Positions 32,274 through 40,895 are shown, numbered from the stretch's first letter. The stretch is 64,000 nucleotides of DNA from Carbonactinospora thermoautotrophica (GCF_001543895.1 NZ_JYIJ01000014.1:62001-126000), one strand, 5' to 3'. Numbers and translations: made by a program. Notes: generated by a model from the sequence alone, not told the origin.

Positions 32274-33866
32274 ATGGCCGCTCGTCGTACGGACCTCGGT
32301 GAGACTCCCGGACCCGGCGCCGGGGCGTCGCCGCCCTCGCCCGCCGGGGCCACGCGGCGGTCCCGCCTGGACCAGAACGGGCTACTCGCGGGGGTGGCCG
32401 GCGTGACGGCCACCGGCCTCGCCGCGGTACGCGCAGCCGACCGGGCGGCCCGGGAGGGCGTGGCGCCGCCCGCGCTGGACTGGAGCCGTCGGCCGCCCGC
32501 CCGGCGGCGCTGGCAGCCGGGCGAGACCCTGCCGCTGGCGAGCGAGCCAGGGCTGCCGCTCGGCGCGTTGCTCTGGCGGTCCCTCGCCGCCGAGCCGCCG
32601 CAGCCCGCGCTCGCCCGCACCCGGCTGCGCCGCGTCCCGTCCGCCGGCGGGCTGTACCCGGTCGAGGCCCACCTCGTGGTCGGCGCCGGCTGCGACCTGC
32701 CGCCCGGCACCTACCACTACGACCCGCTGGCGCACGCCGCCACCCGCCGGGCCGGGGCACGGCACCCGGCAGCCGGGGCGCTGGTCGTGCTCACGCTGGT
32801 GCCGCAGCGCACGATCTGGAAGTACGGCCTGCGCAGCCTGCCCATCCTGCTGCTCGACCTCGGCCACGCCGTCGGCGCCCTGGCCGCGGCCGCCCAGACC
32901 CTCGGCCTGAGTACCTGGGCCACCTTCGACGCGAACGGCGCGGACCTGGCCCGTCTCACCGCGCTGCCGTCGCCCGACCGCTGGCTCGTCACGTGGCCGG
33001 ACACGGATCCGGAATACCCGCTCGCCGCGGTCTGGGTGACCCGCGAAGCCGCCCCACCGCCCGCGCTCGACACAGTGCTCGACACAGTGCTCGACACAGC
33101 GCCGTGTGGTGCGGCCGCTGCGACCGGCGGCACGCCGCCCTCGGCGCGCCCGTGTCCACGTCTCACCGCTGGTTCGAGCACGATGCCGGCACCCGTTCCG
33201 GCCGCGCGGAAGGAGGTGACCGAGCGCGTCGGCGCAGGGGCCGAGCCGGTGGGGGATCGGGTGGATGTCGGCGGCGACCTCGTGTACGAGGCGCTGCGGA
33301 CGCTGGCCCGCGGGGGAGCCGGGGCCCGGTGGCGGCGGGCCGGGCTCGGGAGTCCGGTCACGGCGGAGGTCCTGATCCGGCGGCGCAGCGCGCGGCCGCC
33401 GCTGGCCGGGTCGGTGCGCACGGCGGTGCTCGCCGAAGTGCTGCGCGAAGGCGGGGCCGCCGGTCAGCCGGAGGTCTCCTGCCTGGCCACCGTCGCAGAA
33501 CCGGAGGCCCGGCTCGTCGCCGAGGAAGGCGGGGCGTTGCGGACGCGCGGACTGGGAGAGGCACGGCCGACGCTCGCGTTCTGGGCCTGCGAGCAGGGGT
33601 TCCTCGCCGACGCGGGCGCGGTCGTGCTCTTCACCGCGGCGCCCCCGCCGTGGCGGCACCCGGACGCTGCGTCCGCCTACCGGCGGACCTACCTGACCGC
33701 CGGGTACGCCGGGCACCTGGCGTTGCTGGCGGCCGAGATGCGCGGGGTGCGGACCCGACCGGTCGGGTGCTGGCAGCGGGCCGACCTCGGCGAAGCGCTC
33801 GGCCTGGACAGCGAGCTGATCGTCCACGCGGTCGTACTGGGCGGAGGAGGCGCGGCGAAACCATGA
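32274..33866 (+). CDS. SagB-like FMN dehydrogenase with two nitroreductase halves
   Basis: 530 residues. The first half (about 50-260) has the SagB-type run IWKYGLRSLPILLLDLGHAVGALAAAAQ and RRVPSAGGLYPVEAHLV. A low-complexity linker (about 260-330) contains a triplicated D-T-V-L unit. The second half (about 330-530) ends with a second dehydrogenase-like pattern, YRRTYLTAGYAGHLALLAAEM. Such proteins oxidise azolines to azoles using FMN. The double-domain form is seen in actinobacterial TOMM clusters. The stop overlaps the exporter start (ATGA). Confidence 0.82.
   Translation: MAARRTDLGETPGPGAGASPPSPAGATRRSRLDQNGLLAGVAGVTATGLAAVRAADRAAREGVAPPALDWSRRPPARRRWQPGETLPLASEPGLPLGALLWRSLAAEPPQPALARTRLRRVPSAGGLYPVEAHLVVGAGCDLPPGTYHYDPLAHAATRRAGARHPAAGALVVLTLVPQRTIWKYGLRSLPILLLDLGHAVGALAAAAQTLGLSTWATFDANGADLARLTALPSPDRWLVTWPDTDPEYPLAAVWVTREAAPPPALDTVLDTVLDTAPCGAAAATGGTPPSARPCPRLTAGSSTMPAPVPAARKEVTERVGAGAEPVGDRVDVGGDLVYEALRTLARGGAGARWRRAGLGSPVTAEVLIRRRSARPPLAGSVRTAVLAEVLREGGAAGQPEVSCLATVAEPEARLVAEEGGALRTRGLGEARPTLAFWACEQGFLADAGAVVLFTAAPPPWRHPDAASAYRRTYLTAGYAGHLALLAAEMRGVRTRPVGCWQRADLGEALGLDSELIVHAVVLGGGGAAKP
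33065..33099 (+). repeat. Three tandem 12-bp repeats in the SagB-like linker
   Basis: The unit GCTCGACACAGT is repeated at 33065-33076 and 33077-33088, with an 11-base third copy at 33089-33099. It encodes repeated L-D-T-V and keeps the frame. It is a likely site of slippage and length variation between strains. Confidence 0.8.
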
Positions 33867-35587
33867 TGCTCCACTCGAGGTTGATACGGCTGGCCGGCGA
33901 AGTGGCCGGGCCGCTTACCCGGTGCGTGCTGCTCGGCCTGCTGGTCACCGGCGCGTACCTCGCCCAGGCGCTGCTGCTGGCCGCCGGGCTGGCGGCGCTG
34001 TTCGGCGGCGACACCCAGCACCTCGTCCCGCTGGTCGCGGGCCTGTGCGCGGTCATCGCGGTGCGGGCCGTGCTGCTCGTGTGGCGGGACGTGGCCGGGG
34101 TGGCCGCGGGGGCGGAGATCCGCGCCCGGATCCGCGACCGGCTGGTGGCCAAGCTCGCCGAACTGGGCCCTGCGTACCTCACGACGGCGCGCGCCGGAGC
34201 CACCCAGACCGCGCTCGTCGACGGGGTGGAGTCGCTGGACGCGTACTACAGCCGGTACCTGCCGCAGGCGGTGATCACCGTGGTGGTACCGATCCCGCTG
34301 ACCGCGTGGCTGGCCACCGTCCACCCGGTGGCGGCGCTCGTCCTCGCCGCGTGCGTGGCCCTGACGCTCGGCGTGCCCCGGCTGTGGGACGCGCTGCTGG
34401 CCAGGCGCGGATCCGAGCACTGGGATACGTACGAGAGCCTGGCCGCGGATTACCTGGAGGCCATGCAGGGCATGCCGACGCTCAAGGCGTTCGGCGCGGT
34501 GGGGCGCGCCCGAGCCCGGCTCGAGGCCCGCTCGGCGGCGCTGTACCGGGCCACCGTGCGCAAGATGCGGGTATCGCTGATCGACACCGGGATCGCCGAT
34601 CTGTTGATCCAGGGCGGCGGCGCCACCGCGGTCACCCTGGCCACCTGGTCGTTCAGCCGGGGCGGGATCGGCACTCGGGACCTGTTCTGGATCCTGCTGG
34701 TCTCCTCCGAATGCTTCCGCCCGGTACGGGACCTCGCCCGGCACTGGCACGCCGGGTACCTGGGCATGTCCGCGGTGGATGGCATCAGCGCCCTGCTCGA
34801 CGCGCAGCCCGCCGTCCCGGACACCGGGCGGGTGGACAAGCGCTGGACCCGGCCGCCCCGGGTCGAGTTCGACGCCGTCACCTTCACGTACCCGGGCCGG
34901 GAGCGCCCCGCCGTACAGGACGTGTGTCTCACGCTCGAACCCGGCGAGACCGTCGCGCTGGTCGGCCACTCCGGCAGCGGCAAGAGCACGCTGGTCAGCC
35001 TGCTGCTCCGCCACCACGACCCGCAGTCCGGCCAGATCCGGGTCGACGGGCAGGACATCCGGGACCTCACCTTGGACTCCCTGCGGCGCGGCATCGCGGT
35101 CGTCGCCCAGGACACGTACCTGTTCCACGGCACGATCGCCGACAACCTGCGGCTGGCCCGTCCGGACGCGAGCGACGCCGAGCTGGTCGCCGCCGCGCGG
35201 GCGGCGAACGCGCACGAGTTCATCGCGGCGCTCCCGCAGGGGTACGGGACGGTGCTCGGCGAGCGCGGCAACACCCTTTCCGGGGGGCAGCGTCAGCGGC
35301 TCGCCATCGCCCGGGCGCTGCTCGCCGACGCGCCGCTGCTCGTGCTCGACGAGGCCACCTCCAGCGTGGACGCACGCCGCGAAGCCGAGATCGCCGAGGC
35401 CCTGGCCCGGCTCCGCGCGGGCCGCACCTGCCTGGTCATCGCCCACCGGCTCGCCACCGTGCGCGACGCCGACCGGATCGTCGTGCTGTCCGACGGGCGC
35501 GTCGTCGAGGTGGGCGACCACGCGCGACTCCTCGACCGCGGCGGCGTGTACGCCCGGCTGGTCGCCGCCCAGGAGGTGACGGCGTGA
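33863..35587 (+). CDS. CydD-like ABC exporter half, membrane plus ATPase domains
   Basis: 574 residues. Six helices (to about 290) are followed by an ATPase with Walker A GHSGSGKST, signature LSGGQRQRLAIARALL and Walker B LLVLDEATSSVD. The membrane part resembles CydD/CydC-type thiol exporters more than peptide bacteriocin exporters, and there is no C39 peptidase. In this operon it most likely exports the finished peptide, or a thiol needed for its maturation. It overlaps both neighbours by 4 bases. Confidence 0.82.
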   Translation: MMLHSRLIRLAGEVAGPLTRCVLLGLLVTGAYLAQALLLAAGLAALFGGDTQHLVPLVAGLCAVIAVRAVLLVWRDVAGVAAGAEIRARIRDRLVAKLAELGPAYLTTARAGATQTALVDGVESLDAYYSRYLPQAVITVVVPIPLTAWLATVHPVAALVLAACVALTLGVPRLWDALLARRGSEHWDTYESLAADYLEAMQGMPTLKAFGAVGRARARLEARSAALYRATVRKMRVSLIDTGIADLLIQGGGATAVTLATWSFSRGGIGTRDLFWILLVSSECFRPVRDLARHWHAGYLGMSAVDGISALLDAQPAVPDTGRVDKRWTRPPRVEFDAVTFTYPGRERPAVQDVCLTLEPGETVALVGHSGSGKSTLVSLLLRHHDPQSGQIRVDGQDIRDLTLDSLRRGIAVVAQDTYLFHGTIADNLRLARPDASDAELVAAARAANAHEFIAALPQGYGTVLGERGNTLSGGQRQRLAIARALLADAPLLVLDEATSSVDARREAEIAEALARLRAGRTCLVIAHRLATVRDADRIVVLSDGRVVEVGDHARLLDRGGVYARLVAAQEVTA

Positions 35588-37341
35588 CTGACGGCATCAC
35601 ACAGCCGACCCCGCCGCTGCGCGAGCTGGCCAGGTTGCTGCCCGCGCTGCGCCCCCATGGGCGCGGCCTGGCCGCCACGCTGCTCGTGTGCGTGTTGAAC
35701 CAGGCGGCGCTCGTGGCCCTCGGCACGGCCGCCGCGTGGCTCGTCGGGCACGCGCTCAGGGCCGGGTTCGGGGAGCTCGCGCCCGTGCTGGTGCTGCTCG
35801 CCGGGCTGGTCATCGTCCGCACCGGGCTCACCTGGGCGGAGATGGCGATCTCGCACGACCTGGCGTACCGGCTGCTGGCGGAGCTGCGCGTGCGCTGCTT
35901 CGACGGGCTCGCCCGCATCGCGCCGGCCCGGCTGCTGGGGCGGCGCAGCGGCGATCTCGCAGCCGCCGCCCTGGCCGACGTGGAGGCGCTGGAGTTCTTC
36001 TACGCCCACGCGGTCGCCCAAGTCGTCGCGTCCGTGCTCGTCCTCGCAGGCGGGCTCGCCGCGCTCGCCCTCCTCGACCCGCTGCTGGCATTCGCGGTGA
36101 CGCCGTTCGCCGCCTTGGTCGCGTCGGTGCCGTGGTGGCGGCAACGGGCCGCCGCCGAACAGGGCTGGCGGGTCCGGGCGGCGGCCGCCGCCCTGTCCGC
36201 CGACGTGGTGGACACCGTCCAGGGCATCCGCGAGCTGTCCGTGTTCCGCGCGTTCGGACGTCGCCGCGCGCTGCTGCGGGCGCGAAACCAAGAGTTGGCC
36301 GCGGCCCAACGGGGCGAGGCCGCGCGCGCCTCGGGCGAGGCGGCGGTGACGGACGCGCTGGTCGCGCTGGCCGTCGTGGCCGTCCTGCTGGTCGCCGGGC
36401 TGCTCGCCCGGGACGGCCGGATCGCCACCGCGTGGACCCCGGCCGTGGTCGCCCTCGCCCTCGGCGTGCTCGCCCCGGTCGCGGACTCGGCGGTCCAACT
36501 GCGCAACACCGGCACGCTGCGGGCCGCTGCCCAGCGGGTGTTCGCGCTCGTCGACGCGCCCGCGGCGGTGCCCGCGCCCCAGGTGCCCCGGCCGCTCGGC
36601 CCCGGTCCCTACGCGGTGTGCTTCGAGGACGTGTGGTTCCGGTACGCCCCGGACGGCCCGGACGTGCTGCGCGGCGTGACCCTGCGCATCGAGCCGGGGG
36701 AGACCGTGGCGCTCGTCGGCCCGTCCGGCGCGGGCAAGACCACGTGCGCCAGCCTGCTGCTGCGGTTCTGGGACCCCACGGCCGGCCGGGTCACGCTCGG
36801 CGGCGTGGACCTGCGCGACCTGGCCGACGCCGACCTGCGGCGCGCGGTCGCGGTCGTGCCGCAGGAGGCGCACCTGTTCCACGGCACCATCGACGAGAAC
36901 ATCCGGCTCGGCCGCCCCGGCGCGGCTGAGGACGAGGTGGCGGCAGCGGCGCGCACCGCCCTGGTGACCCCGTTCCTGGCCGGGCTGCCCGACGGGCTCG
37001 ACACGGTCGTCGGGGAGCGCGGCGTCGCCCTGTCCGGCGGCCAGCGCGCCCGCGTCGCCGTCGCCCGGGCTCTGCTCACCCGCGCTCCCGTGCTGATCCT
37101 CGACGAGGCCGCCGCCAACCTGGACGGCGAGAGCGAGGAGGAGTTGGCCTGCGCCCTGGACCGCGCCCGCGCCGGCCGCACCACGCTGGTGATCGCGCAC
37201 CGGCTGTCGACGATCCGCCGCGCCGACCGCGTCGTGGTCCTGGAGGCGGGGCGCGTCGTGGAGCAGGGCGCCTTCGCCGAGCTGGTCGCCCGCCCCGACA
37301 GCCGCCTGGCTCACCTGCTGGCGCACCAGCTCGGCCAGTAG
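35584..37341 (+). CDS. CydC-like ABC exporter half
   Basis: 585 residues with the same domain order as its partner: six helices, Walker A GPSGAGKTT, signature LSGGQRARVAVARALL, Walker B VLILDEAAANLD, and a switch His in VIAHRLSTIRRAD. It probably forms a heterodimer with the preceding protein. GTG start within the previous stop (GTGA). It is the last gene of the peptide operon; degraded sequence follows. Confidence 0.82.
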   Translation: MTDGITQPTPPLRELARLLPALRPHGRGLAATLLVCVLNQAALVALGTAAAWLVGHALRAGFGELAPVLVLLAGLVIVRTGLTWAEMAISHDLAYRLLAELRVRCFDGLARIAPARLLGRRSGDLAAAALADVEALEFFYAHAVAQVVASVLVLAGGLAALALLDPLLAFAVTPFAALVASVPWWRQRAAAEQGWRVRAAAAALSADVVDTVQGIRELSVFRAFGRRRALLRARNQELAAAQRGEAARASGEAAVTDALVALAVVAVLLVAGLLARDGRIATAWTPAVVALALGVLAPVADSAVQLRNTGTLRAAAQRVFALVDAPAAVPAPQVPRPLGPGPYAVCFEDVWFRYAPDGPDVLRGVTLRIEPGETVALVGPSGAGKTTCASLLLRFWDPTAGRVTLGGVDLRDLADADLRRAVAVVPQEAHLFHGTIDENIRLGRPGAAEDEVAAAARTALVTPFLAGLPDGLDTVVGERGVALSGGQRARVAVARALLTRAPVLILDEAAANLDGESEEELACALDRARAGRTTLVIAHRLSTIRRADRVVVLEAGRVVEQGAFAELVARPDSRLAHLLAHQLGQ

Positions 37342-37578
37342 CTCGCTACCGCCCCACGGTGTCGCCGGTCCAGCCGGCCGGCTCGGCCACGGCCAGGTAC
37401 CCGCCGGCGTTCAGCAGGGTCGGGACGCGCAGGACGCGGCTCACCTCGCCGCCGGCCGGGTCGATCACTCTGCCAGTCGAAGCCGGAGAACCCCCGGCCA
37501 CCCTCGGCGGGCCCGGGGCGGAGCGACGCGCCCGACGGCCAGTAGGGTCAGGCCGGCCGCGCCGAACTTGTCCGGCTC
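37342..37578. other. Non-coding stretch with a possible coding relic
   Basis: On the minus strand a frame reading VIDPAGGEVSRVLRVPTLLNAGGYLAVAE (37346 to about 37465) recalls repeat-propeller proteins but has no start or domain around it. It is probably decayed sequence left by rearrangement. Confidence 0.3.
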
Positions 37579-37785
37579 GTGCCGGACGCGTGCCGGAACA
37601 GCCGGTCTCCGGACGCATCGGCGGCGAACCTCGGCAGCCTGGGCAGGCACCCGGCCGACATCGCCGGGGGCACCCGCGCCGCGCTGTGCTGTCACCTGCG
37701 CGAGCGCGCCTGGATCGAGCGCGTGGGCACGGTCCGCGTGACCGCCGCTGGTGGCCTGCGCGAGTGCGTCGGGCCGGGCGGCTGA
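37579..37785 (+). pseudogene. Possible 3' remnant of an ArsR-type regulator
   Basis: A 68-residue frame whose end (AALCCHLRERAWIERVGTVRVTAAGGLRE) looks like the last winged-helix segment of ArsR-family regulators, in which an R-V-T-x-A-G-x-x-G-L-R tail is usual. The N-terminal part is missing and the first residues are unlike the family. Weak call. Confidence 0.3.
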
Positions 37786-37792
37786 CCGTGCG

Positions 37793-38260
37793 TCACCCGG
37801 TGGCCAGCTCGCCGGTGATCACGCGGTCGGCGACCGTGCAGGAGTACGCGACCGTGGTCGTGGTCGTACCGATCCGGGCGATGCCGGCGACGACTTCCTC
37901 CAGGTGGCTCATCGAGCGGGCGCAGACCTTCGCGATGAAGCAGTCGCTGCCGGTGACATGGTGGCATTCCAGGACTTCCGGGCACTCCGCCAGCCGCTGG
38001 ACGTGTTCCCGGTGGTCGCTGCCGGAATACTTGATGGTGACGAAAGCCAGGATCGGCAGCCCCAGCTTCTCCAGGTTCAACCGGGCGCGGTAGCCCTCGG
38101 TGATCCCGCGCTGCTCCAGCCGCCGGACCCGTTCGGCGACCGCCGGCGGGGTGAGCGAGACCCGGCGCCCCAGCTCGCTGAAGGTGATCCGGGCGTCGGC
38201 CTGGAGTTCGGCCAGGATACGCCAGTCGGTGGCGTCCAGATCTTTCGATCCTGCGGTCAT
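37793..38260 (-). CDS. Lrp/AsnC family transcriptional regulator
   Basis: 155 residues, full length. The N-terminal HTH (DATDWRILAELQADARITFSELGRRVSLTPPAVAERVRRLEQRG) is followed by a RAM ligand-binding domain (PILAFVTIKY, VLECHHVTGSDCFIAKV). It senses amino acids or related metabolites and binds as octamer-like assemblies. The upstream region is very A/T-rich and has an inverted repeat, probably its own operator. The expected target, an adjacent transporter or enzyme, seems to have been lost in the decayed region beside it. Confidence 0.88.
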   Translation of the reverse strand: MTAGSKDLDATDWRILAELQADARITFSELGRRVSLTPPAVAERVRRLEQRGITEGYRARLNLEKLGLPILAFVTIKYSGSDHREHVQRLAECPEVLECHHVTGSDCFIAKVCARSMSHLEEVVAGIARIGTTTTTVAYSCTVADRVITGELATG

Positions 38261-38270
38261 GGCCGCATGA

Positions 38271-38289
38271 TAGCTAATGAAAAGCTATT
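38271..38289 (-). promoter_or_regulatory. Inverted repeat at the Lrp gene promoter
   Basis: ATAGCT (38271-38276) and AGCTAT (38284-38289) are perfect arms around 7 bases, starting 11 bases upstream of the Lrp start codon, inside an A/T-rich island (about 38265-38360) that contrasts with the GC-rich window. A/T-rich, bent DNA is typical for Lrp-type autoregulation. Confidence 0.5.
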
Positions 38290-38714
38290 AAAATAAGAAA
38301 AACATCAAAAAAATTCTAGATTTATTCTTTTTGGACTTAATCTGTTTTTTTGGTCTTCACGCGGTTCGCCTTAACCTCGGCTCCGTTCTCCCATCGGGGT
38401 TGCCCGCCGGGCACGGGGTGGGGGAGCGCGATGAACCCGGCCCCCCGATCGCGACCTCTGCCGAGCCGGGCGTCGTCTTCCGCCCGGAGACGCACGCTGC
38501 GTCGCCGACCTCGTCCCAGGCCCACATCGCCGGGATTCGCGAGCGGGGCAGTACGCCTCGCAGGGCGGCGGCGAGCTGCGCGATCGCGTAGCAGATCAGG
38601 TAAGGCCCGGTACCCGGGACAGGGGCTCGGCTCGACCATGCCGTGGATTCGCGGGGCACCCGAACCCTCGCCGGTCACCGTGGACCGCCGGCAGCCCGGC
38701 GTCAGCCGCCCGGT
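38290..38714. other. A/T-rich island then non-coding sequence
   Basis: After the A/T-rich part (to ~38360) the sequence returns to high GC but holds no credible gene. Frames on both strands have no domain or coding signature. It is probably debris downstream of the broken rhodanese gene. Confidence 0.4.
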
Positions 38715-39211
38715 CGAACCGGCCTGGCAGTGCACCCACACCTCGCCCTCGGGCACCTCGTGGATCCGGGTGAGCAGCTTGTGCAGTGGGATGTGGACGG
38801 CGTCCTCGATGTGCGCCTGTGCCCACTCCAGATTCCGGCGCACGTCCAGTACCACGACAGGACGACGGTGGCGCACCGTGGCGAGCGGGCACGCGCGCAC
38901 AGGCGACGTGGTCTTCCGCGTTGACGTGGTAGGCGGCTCCGGTCGCCTCGGCCGGCGCCAGCCCGCCGGTCACGCAGTCGTTGTGGACGTGGGTCTCGAA
39001 GATGTGCGTGATCCGCACCCCGCGGGCGCGGGCCACATCGAGCACCCGGTCGAGGTCACGTTGCGGGCCCACCAGAACGCCACGCGGCCGTCGCTCACCA
39101 GGTAGCTGCGGTCGCCGAGCGAGGGGTGTCGATCGGAACGACCTCGACCGGGTATGACGGCGAACCGGGTCCGGCGCGACCCGCGCCGGACCCGGTTCCT
39201 GACACGGTCAT
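38715..39211 (-). pseudogene. Broken persulfide dioxygenase-rhodanese fusion gene
   Basis: Reading down the minus strand, fragments in different frames give PVEVVPIDTP, LGDRSYLVSDGRVA, DLDRVLDVARARGVRITHIFETHVHNDCVTGGLA and AYHVNAEDHV, which are the start of an ETHE1-type metallo-beta-lactamase with the THVHND metal motif. After a large internal deletion comes PVVVLDVRRNLEWAQAHIEDAVHIPL and WVHCQAG, a rhodanese with its active-site Cys. At least two frameshifts and a deletion make it inactive. The intact ancestor would have oxidised glutathione- or thiol-persulfide to sulfite. Its ATG (39211-39209) overlaps the MetE-like stop, so the two were once one operon. Confidence 0.75.
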
Positions 39212-40326
39212 ACCTGCTGCTTTTCCACGAGTTCCTTGCGCACGATCGCGGCGCCGTCGGCGAGGGCGCGCAACTTGCTGGCCGCGATCATCCTGGGCAG
39301 GTTGATGAGACCGCAGTCCGTGGTGAGGCCCAGCCGCTCGGCGGGAACGTATTCCAGGATCGAGCGGATACGGTCGGCCACCTCGTCGGCGGTCTCCGTG
39401 ATCGTGCTCTTGACGTCGATCACGCCGGCGACGAAGTCCTTCGACCAGCCGTGGTCGACCAGCGGCTTCAGGTCGTCGGGACCCGTGCGCCCCACCTCGT
39501 AGTTGAGGACCTGGATGTTCGCGTCGAGCACCTTCGGGAACAGGGCATAGGCCCGCTCCGGCGCGGGGGCCGAGGACGGCCGGCGGTCGAGCACCCAGGC
39601 GCCGAACTCCCGATCCCCCTCCTCGTCGGGGAAGTAACCGGGCGTACCCGAGTAGTTGCCCCAGCAGGTGTGCACCCAGAACTGGCAGTCGACGCCCTCC
39701 ACGGCTTTGTTGAGGACCTCGATCTCCCAGTCGCCCATGCCGTACGGCCAGACGAACTCGTCGAGCTGGATGATGTCGCAGCCGTTGTCGGCGAGCTCCT
39801 TGAAGTCCTCGTTGAACGCCTTGGCGATCGCCAGGGCGAGTTCCTTGGTCTCCTTGTAGTACTGGTTGTTCGTCGCGGCGGCGAGGACCTGAATCCCGAC
39901 GTAGGAGATCTTTACCGGCTTCTTCGTGGCCCGGCGGACGGCCCGCAGGGTGGCCAGGTGGAACGGGTACTCCCGGCGCACCTCGCCGACGCACGTGGGC
40001 GCGTAGAGCGTGGAGTAGATCGGCAGACCGATCGGCGGGCCGGCCAGCTTGTAACCGCTCATCCTCGCCACGTAGTGGTAGAGGATCTGGCCGTACGGCG
40101 AGTCACCGCCGTACACGCGGCCGTCGCTGATCACATCCAGGCCGGCGTTCTCTTGATCCTGCACGATCGCGGCCACGGCGTCCTCGAACGCCTCGCGGCT
40201 GACCGCGTCGTAGACGAACTCCCCCATCGGGTAAACGGCGAACGCCCGACCGTCGTACCACCGTGGGTTCGGGTAGTTGCCGACCATAGTGGTAGGCAGC
40301 AGGACGTCCTGGGATCCAACTCGCAT
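39208..40326 (-). CDS. MetE C-terminal-like zinc methyltransferase-fold protein, possible epoxyalkane:coenzyme M transferase
   Basis: 372 residues, half the size of methionine synthase MetE and matching its catalytic barrel only. The zinc ligands H219-x-C221 (WVHTCWGN) and C338 (LTTDCGLINLP) are in place, with CDIIQLDE and GVIDVKS also as in the family. The start reads LLPTTMVGNYPNPRWY. Proteins of this size and motif include epoxyalkane:CoM transferases, which open epoxides with coenzyme M, and uncharacterised MetE-like proteins of alkane and ketone degraders. The coenzyme M gene comA at the right edge and the alkane oxygenase at the left make the first option attractive but not proven. A true methionine synthase is less likely because the N-terminal folate half is missing. 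Confidence 0.75.
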   Translation of the reverse strand: MRVGSQDVLLPTTMVGNYPNPRWYDGRAFAVYPMGEFVYDAVSREAFEDAVAAIVQDQENAGLDVISDGRVYGGDSPYGQILYHYVARMSGYKLAGPPIGLPIYSTLYAPTCVGEVRREYPFHLATLRAVRRATKKPVKISYVGIQVLAAATNNQYYKETKELALAIAKAFNEDFKELADNGCDIIQLDEFVWPYGMGDWEIEVLNKAVEGVDCQFWVHTCWGNYSGTPGYFPDEEGDREFGAWVLDRRPSSAPAPERAYALFPKVLDANIQVLNYEVGRTGPDDLKPLVDHGWSKDFVAGVIDVKSTITETADEVADRIRSILEYVPAERLGLTTDCGLINLPRMIAASKLRALADGAAIVRKELVEKQQV

Positions 40327-40396
40327 AATGCCTCCTGGTGGGCGGAAGCCAGATGACCCGAACGTTACGAGCCACGAAGCCGCATTTCTCCGCCGT

Positions 40397-40428
40397 CTCA
40401 GGGCGAATCCTCAGCGCATTCCTCGTCC
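40397..40428 (+). repeat. Direct repeat copy 1 flanking the inserted segment
   Basis: A 32-base sequence beginning CTCAGGGCGAATCC recurs at 40895-40926 with three mismatches. Between the copies lie the duplicated synthetase fragment and the MITE-like element, so this repeat may mark the edge of a rearranged segment. Confidence 0.6.
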
Positions 40429-40444
40429 TGAGAGGGTCGATTTT

Positions 40445-40692
40445 GGACCACGATGCGCCAGTCGGCCGCGACGCAGCCGTCCCGGCCGCACAGGACCGGA
40501 TTCAGGTCCAGCTCACTGATCTCAGGCGCGGCGGCGAGGAGGTCGCCGACCGCGCGGACCAGGTGGGAGAGCGCGGCGAGGTCGGCGGGTTCGCGGCCAC
40601 GGGCGCCGCGGAGCACGGCGAAGCCCCGTGATGAGGTGGTGGGCTTCCGCCACGGAGAGGGGAGCCAGCGCGAGGGCGACGTCGTCGAGCAC
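40445..40692 (-). pseudogene. Duplicated 3' fragment of the acyl-CoA synthetase gene at 57020
   Basis: 248 bases nearly identical to 57034-57289, in the same orientation. I see two substitutions and one 8-base deletion. The fragment has the C-terminal ~80 codons of the ADP-forming acyl-CoA synthetase but no start, and the 8-base loss breaks the frame. It is non-functional. The very high identity means the copy is recent. Confidence 0.9.
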
Positions 40693-40705
40693 TCTCCGCC
40701 GCTCA

Positions 40706-40895
40706 GAGCGTGTTGCGGAACCGCTGTTCGATCAGCGAGCCGGTCATCCCGCCGGCAAGGCGGAGGACAAGCCACGTACCGGCGTGGCTTGTCCGGCCTT
40801 CGCGACGCTGTGCCTTGCGGGGGACACCCCGCACCCCCGGTAGCCGGCGTGGATGCGGGGCCGGCGAGCCGGACAAGTGGTTCCGCAACACGCTC
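40706..40895. mobile_element. 190-bp MITE-like element
   Basis: Perfect 17-bp terminal inverted repeats, GAGCGTGTTGCGGAACC (40706-40722) and its complement (40879-40895), flanked on both sides by TCA, which looks like a 3-bp target duplication (TNA type). Inside is a further perfect 12-bp hairpin (40765-40776 with 40783-40794). There is no coding capacity. Size, repeats and target duplication fit a non-autonomous element that an IS5-type transposase could move; a broken transposase of that family lies right next to it. Confidence 0.75.

Noticed and set aside
39208..40326. Cobalamin-independent methionine synthase (MetE)
   Set aside because: Only the catalytic zinc barrel is present (372 residues against ~750 for MetE); a short MetE-like enzyme with another thiol acceptor fits better.
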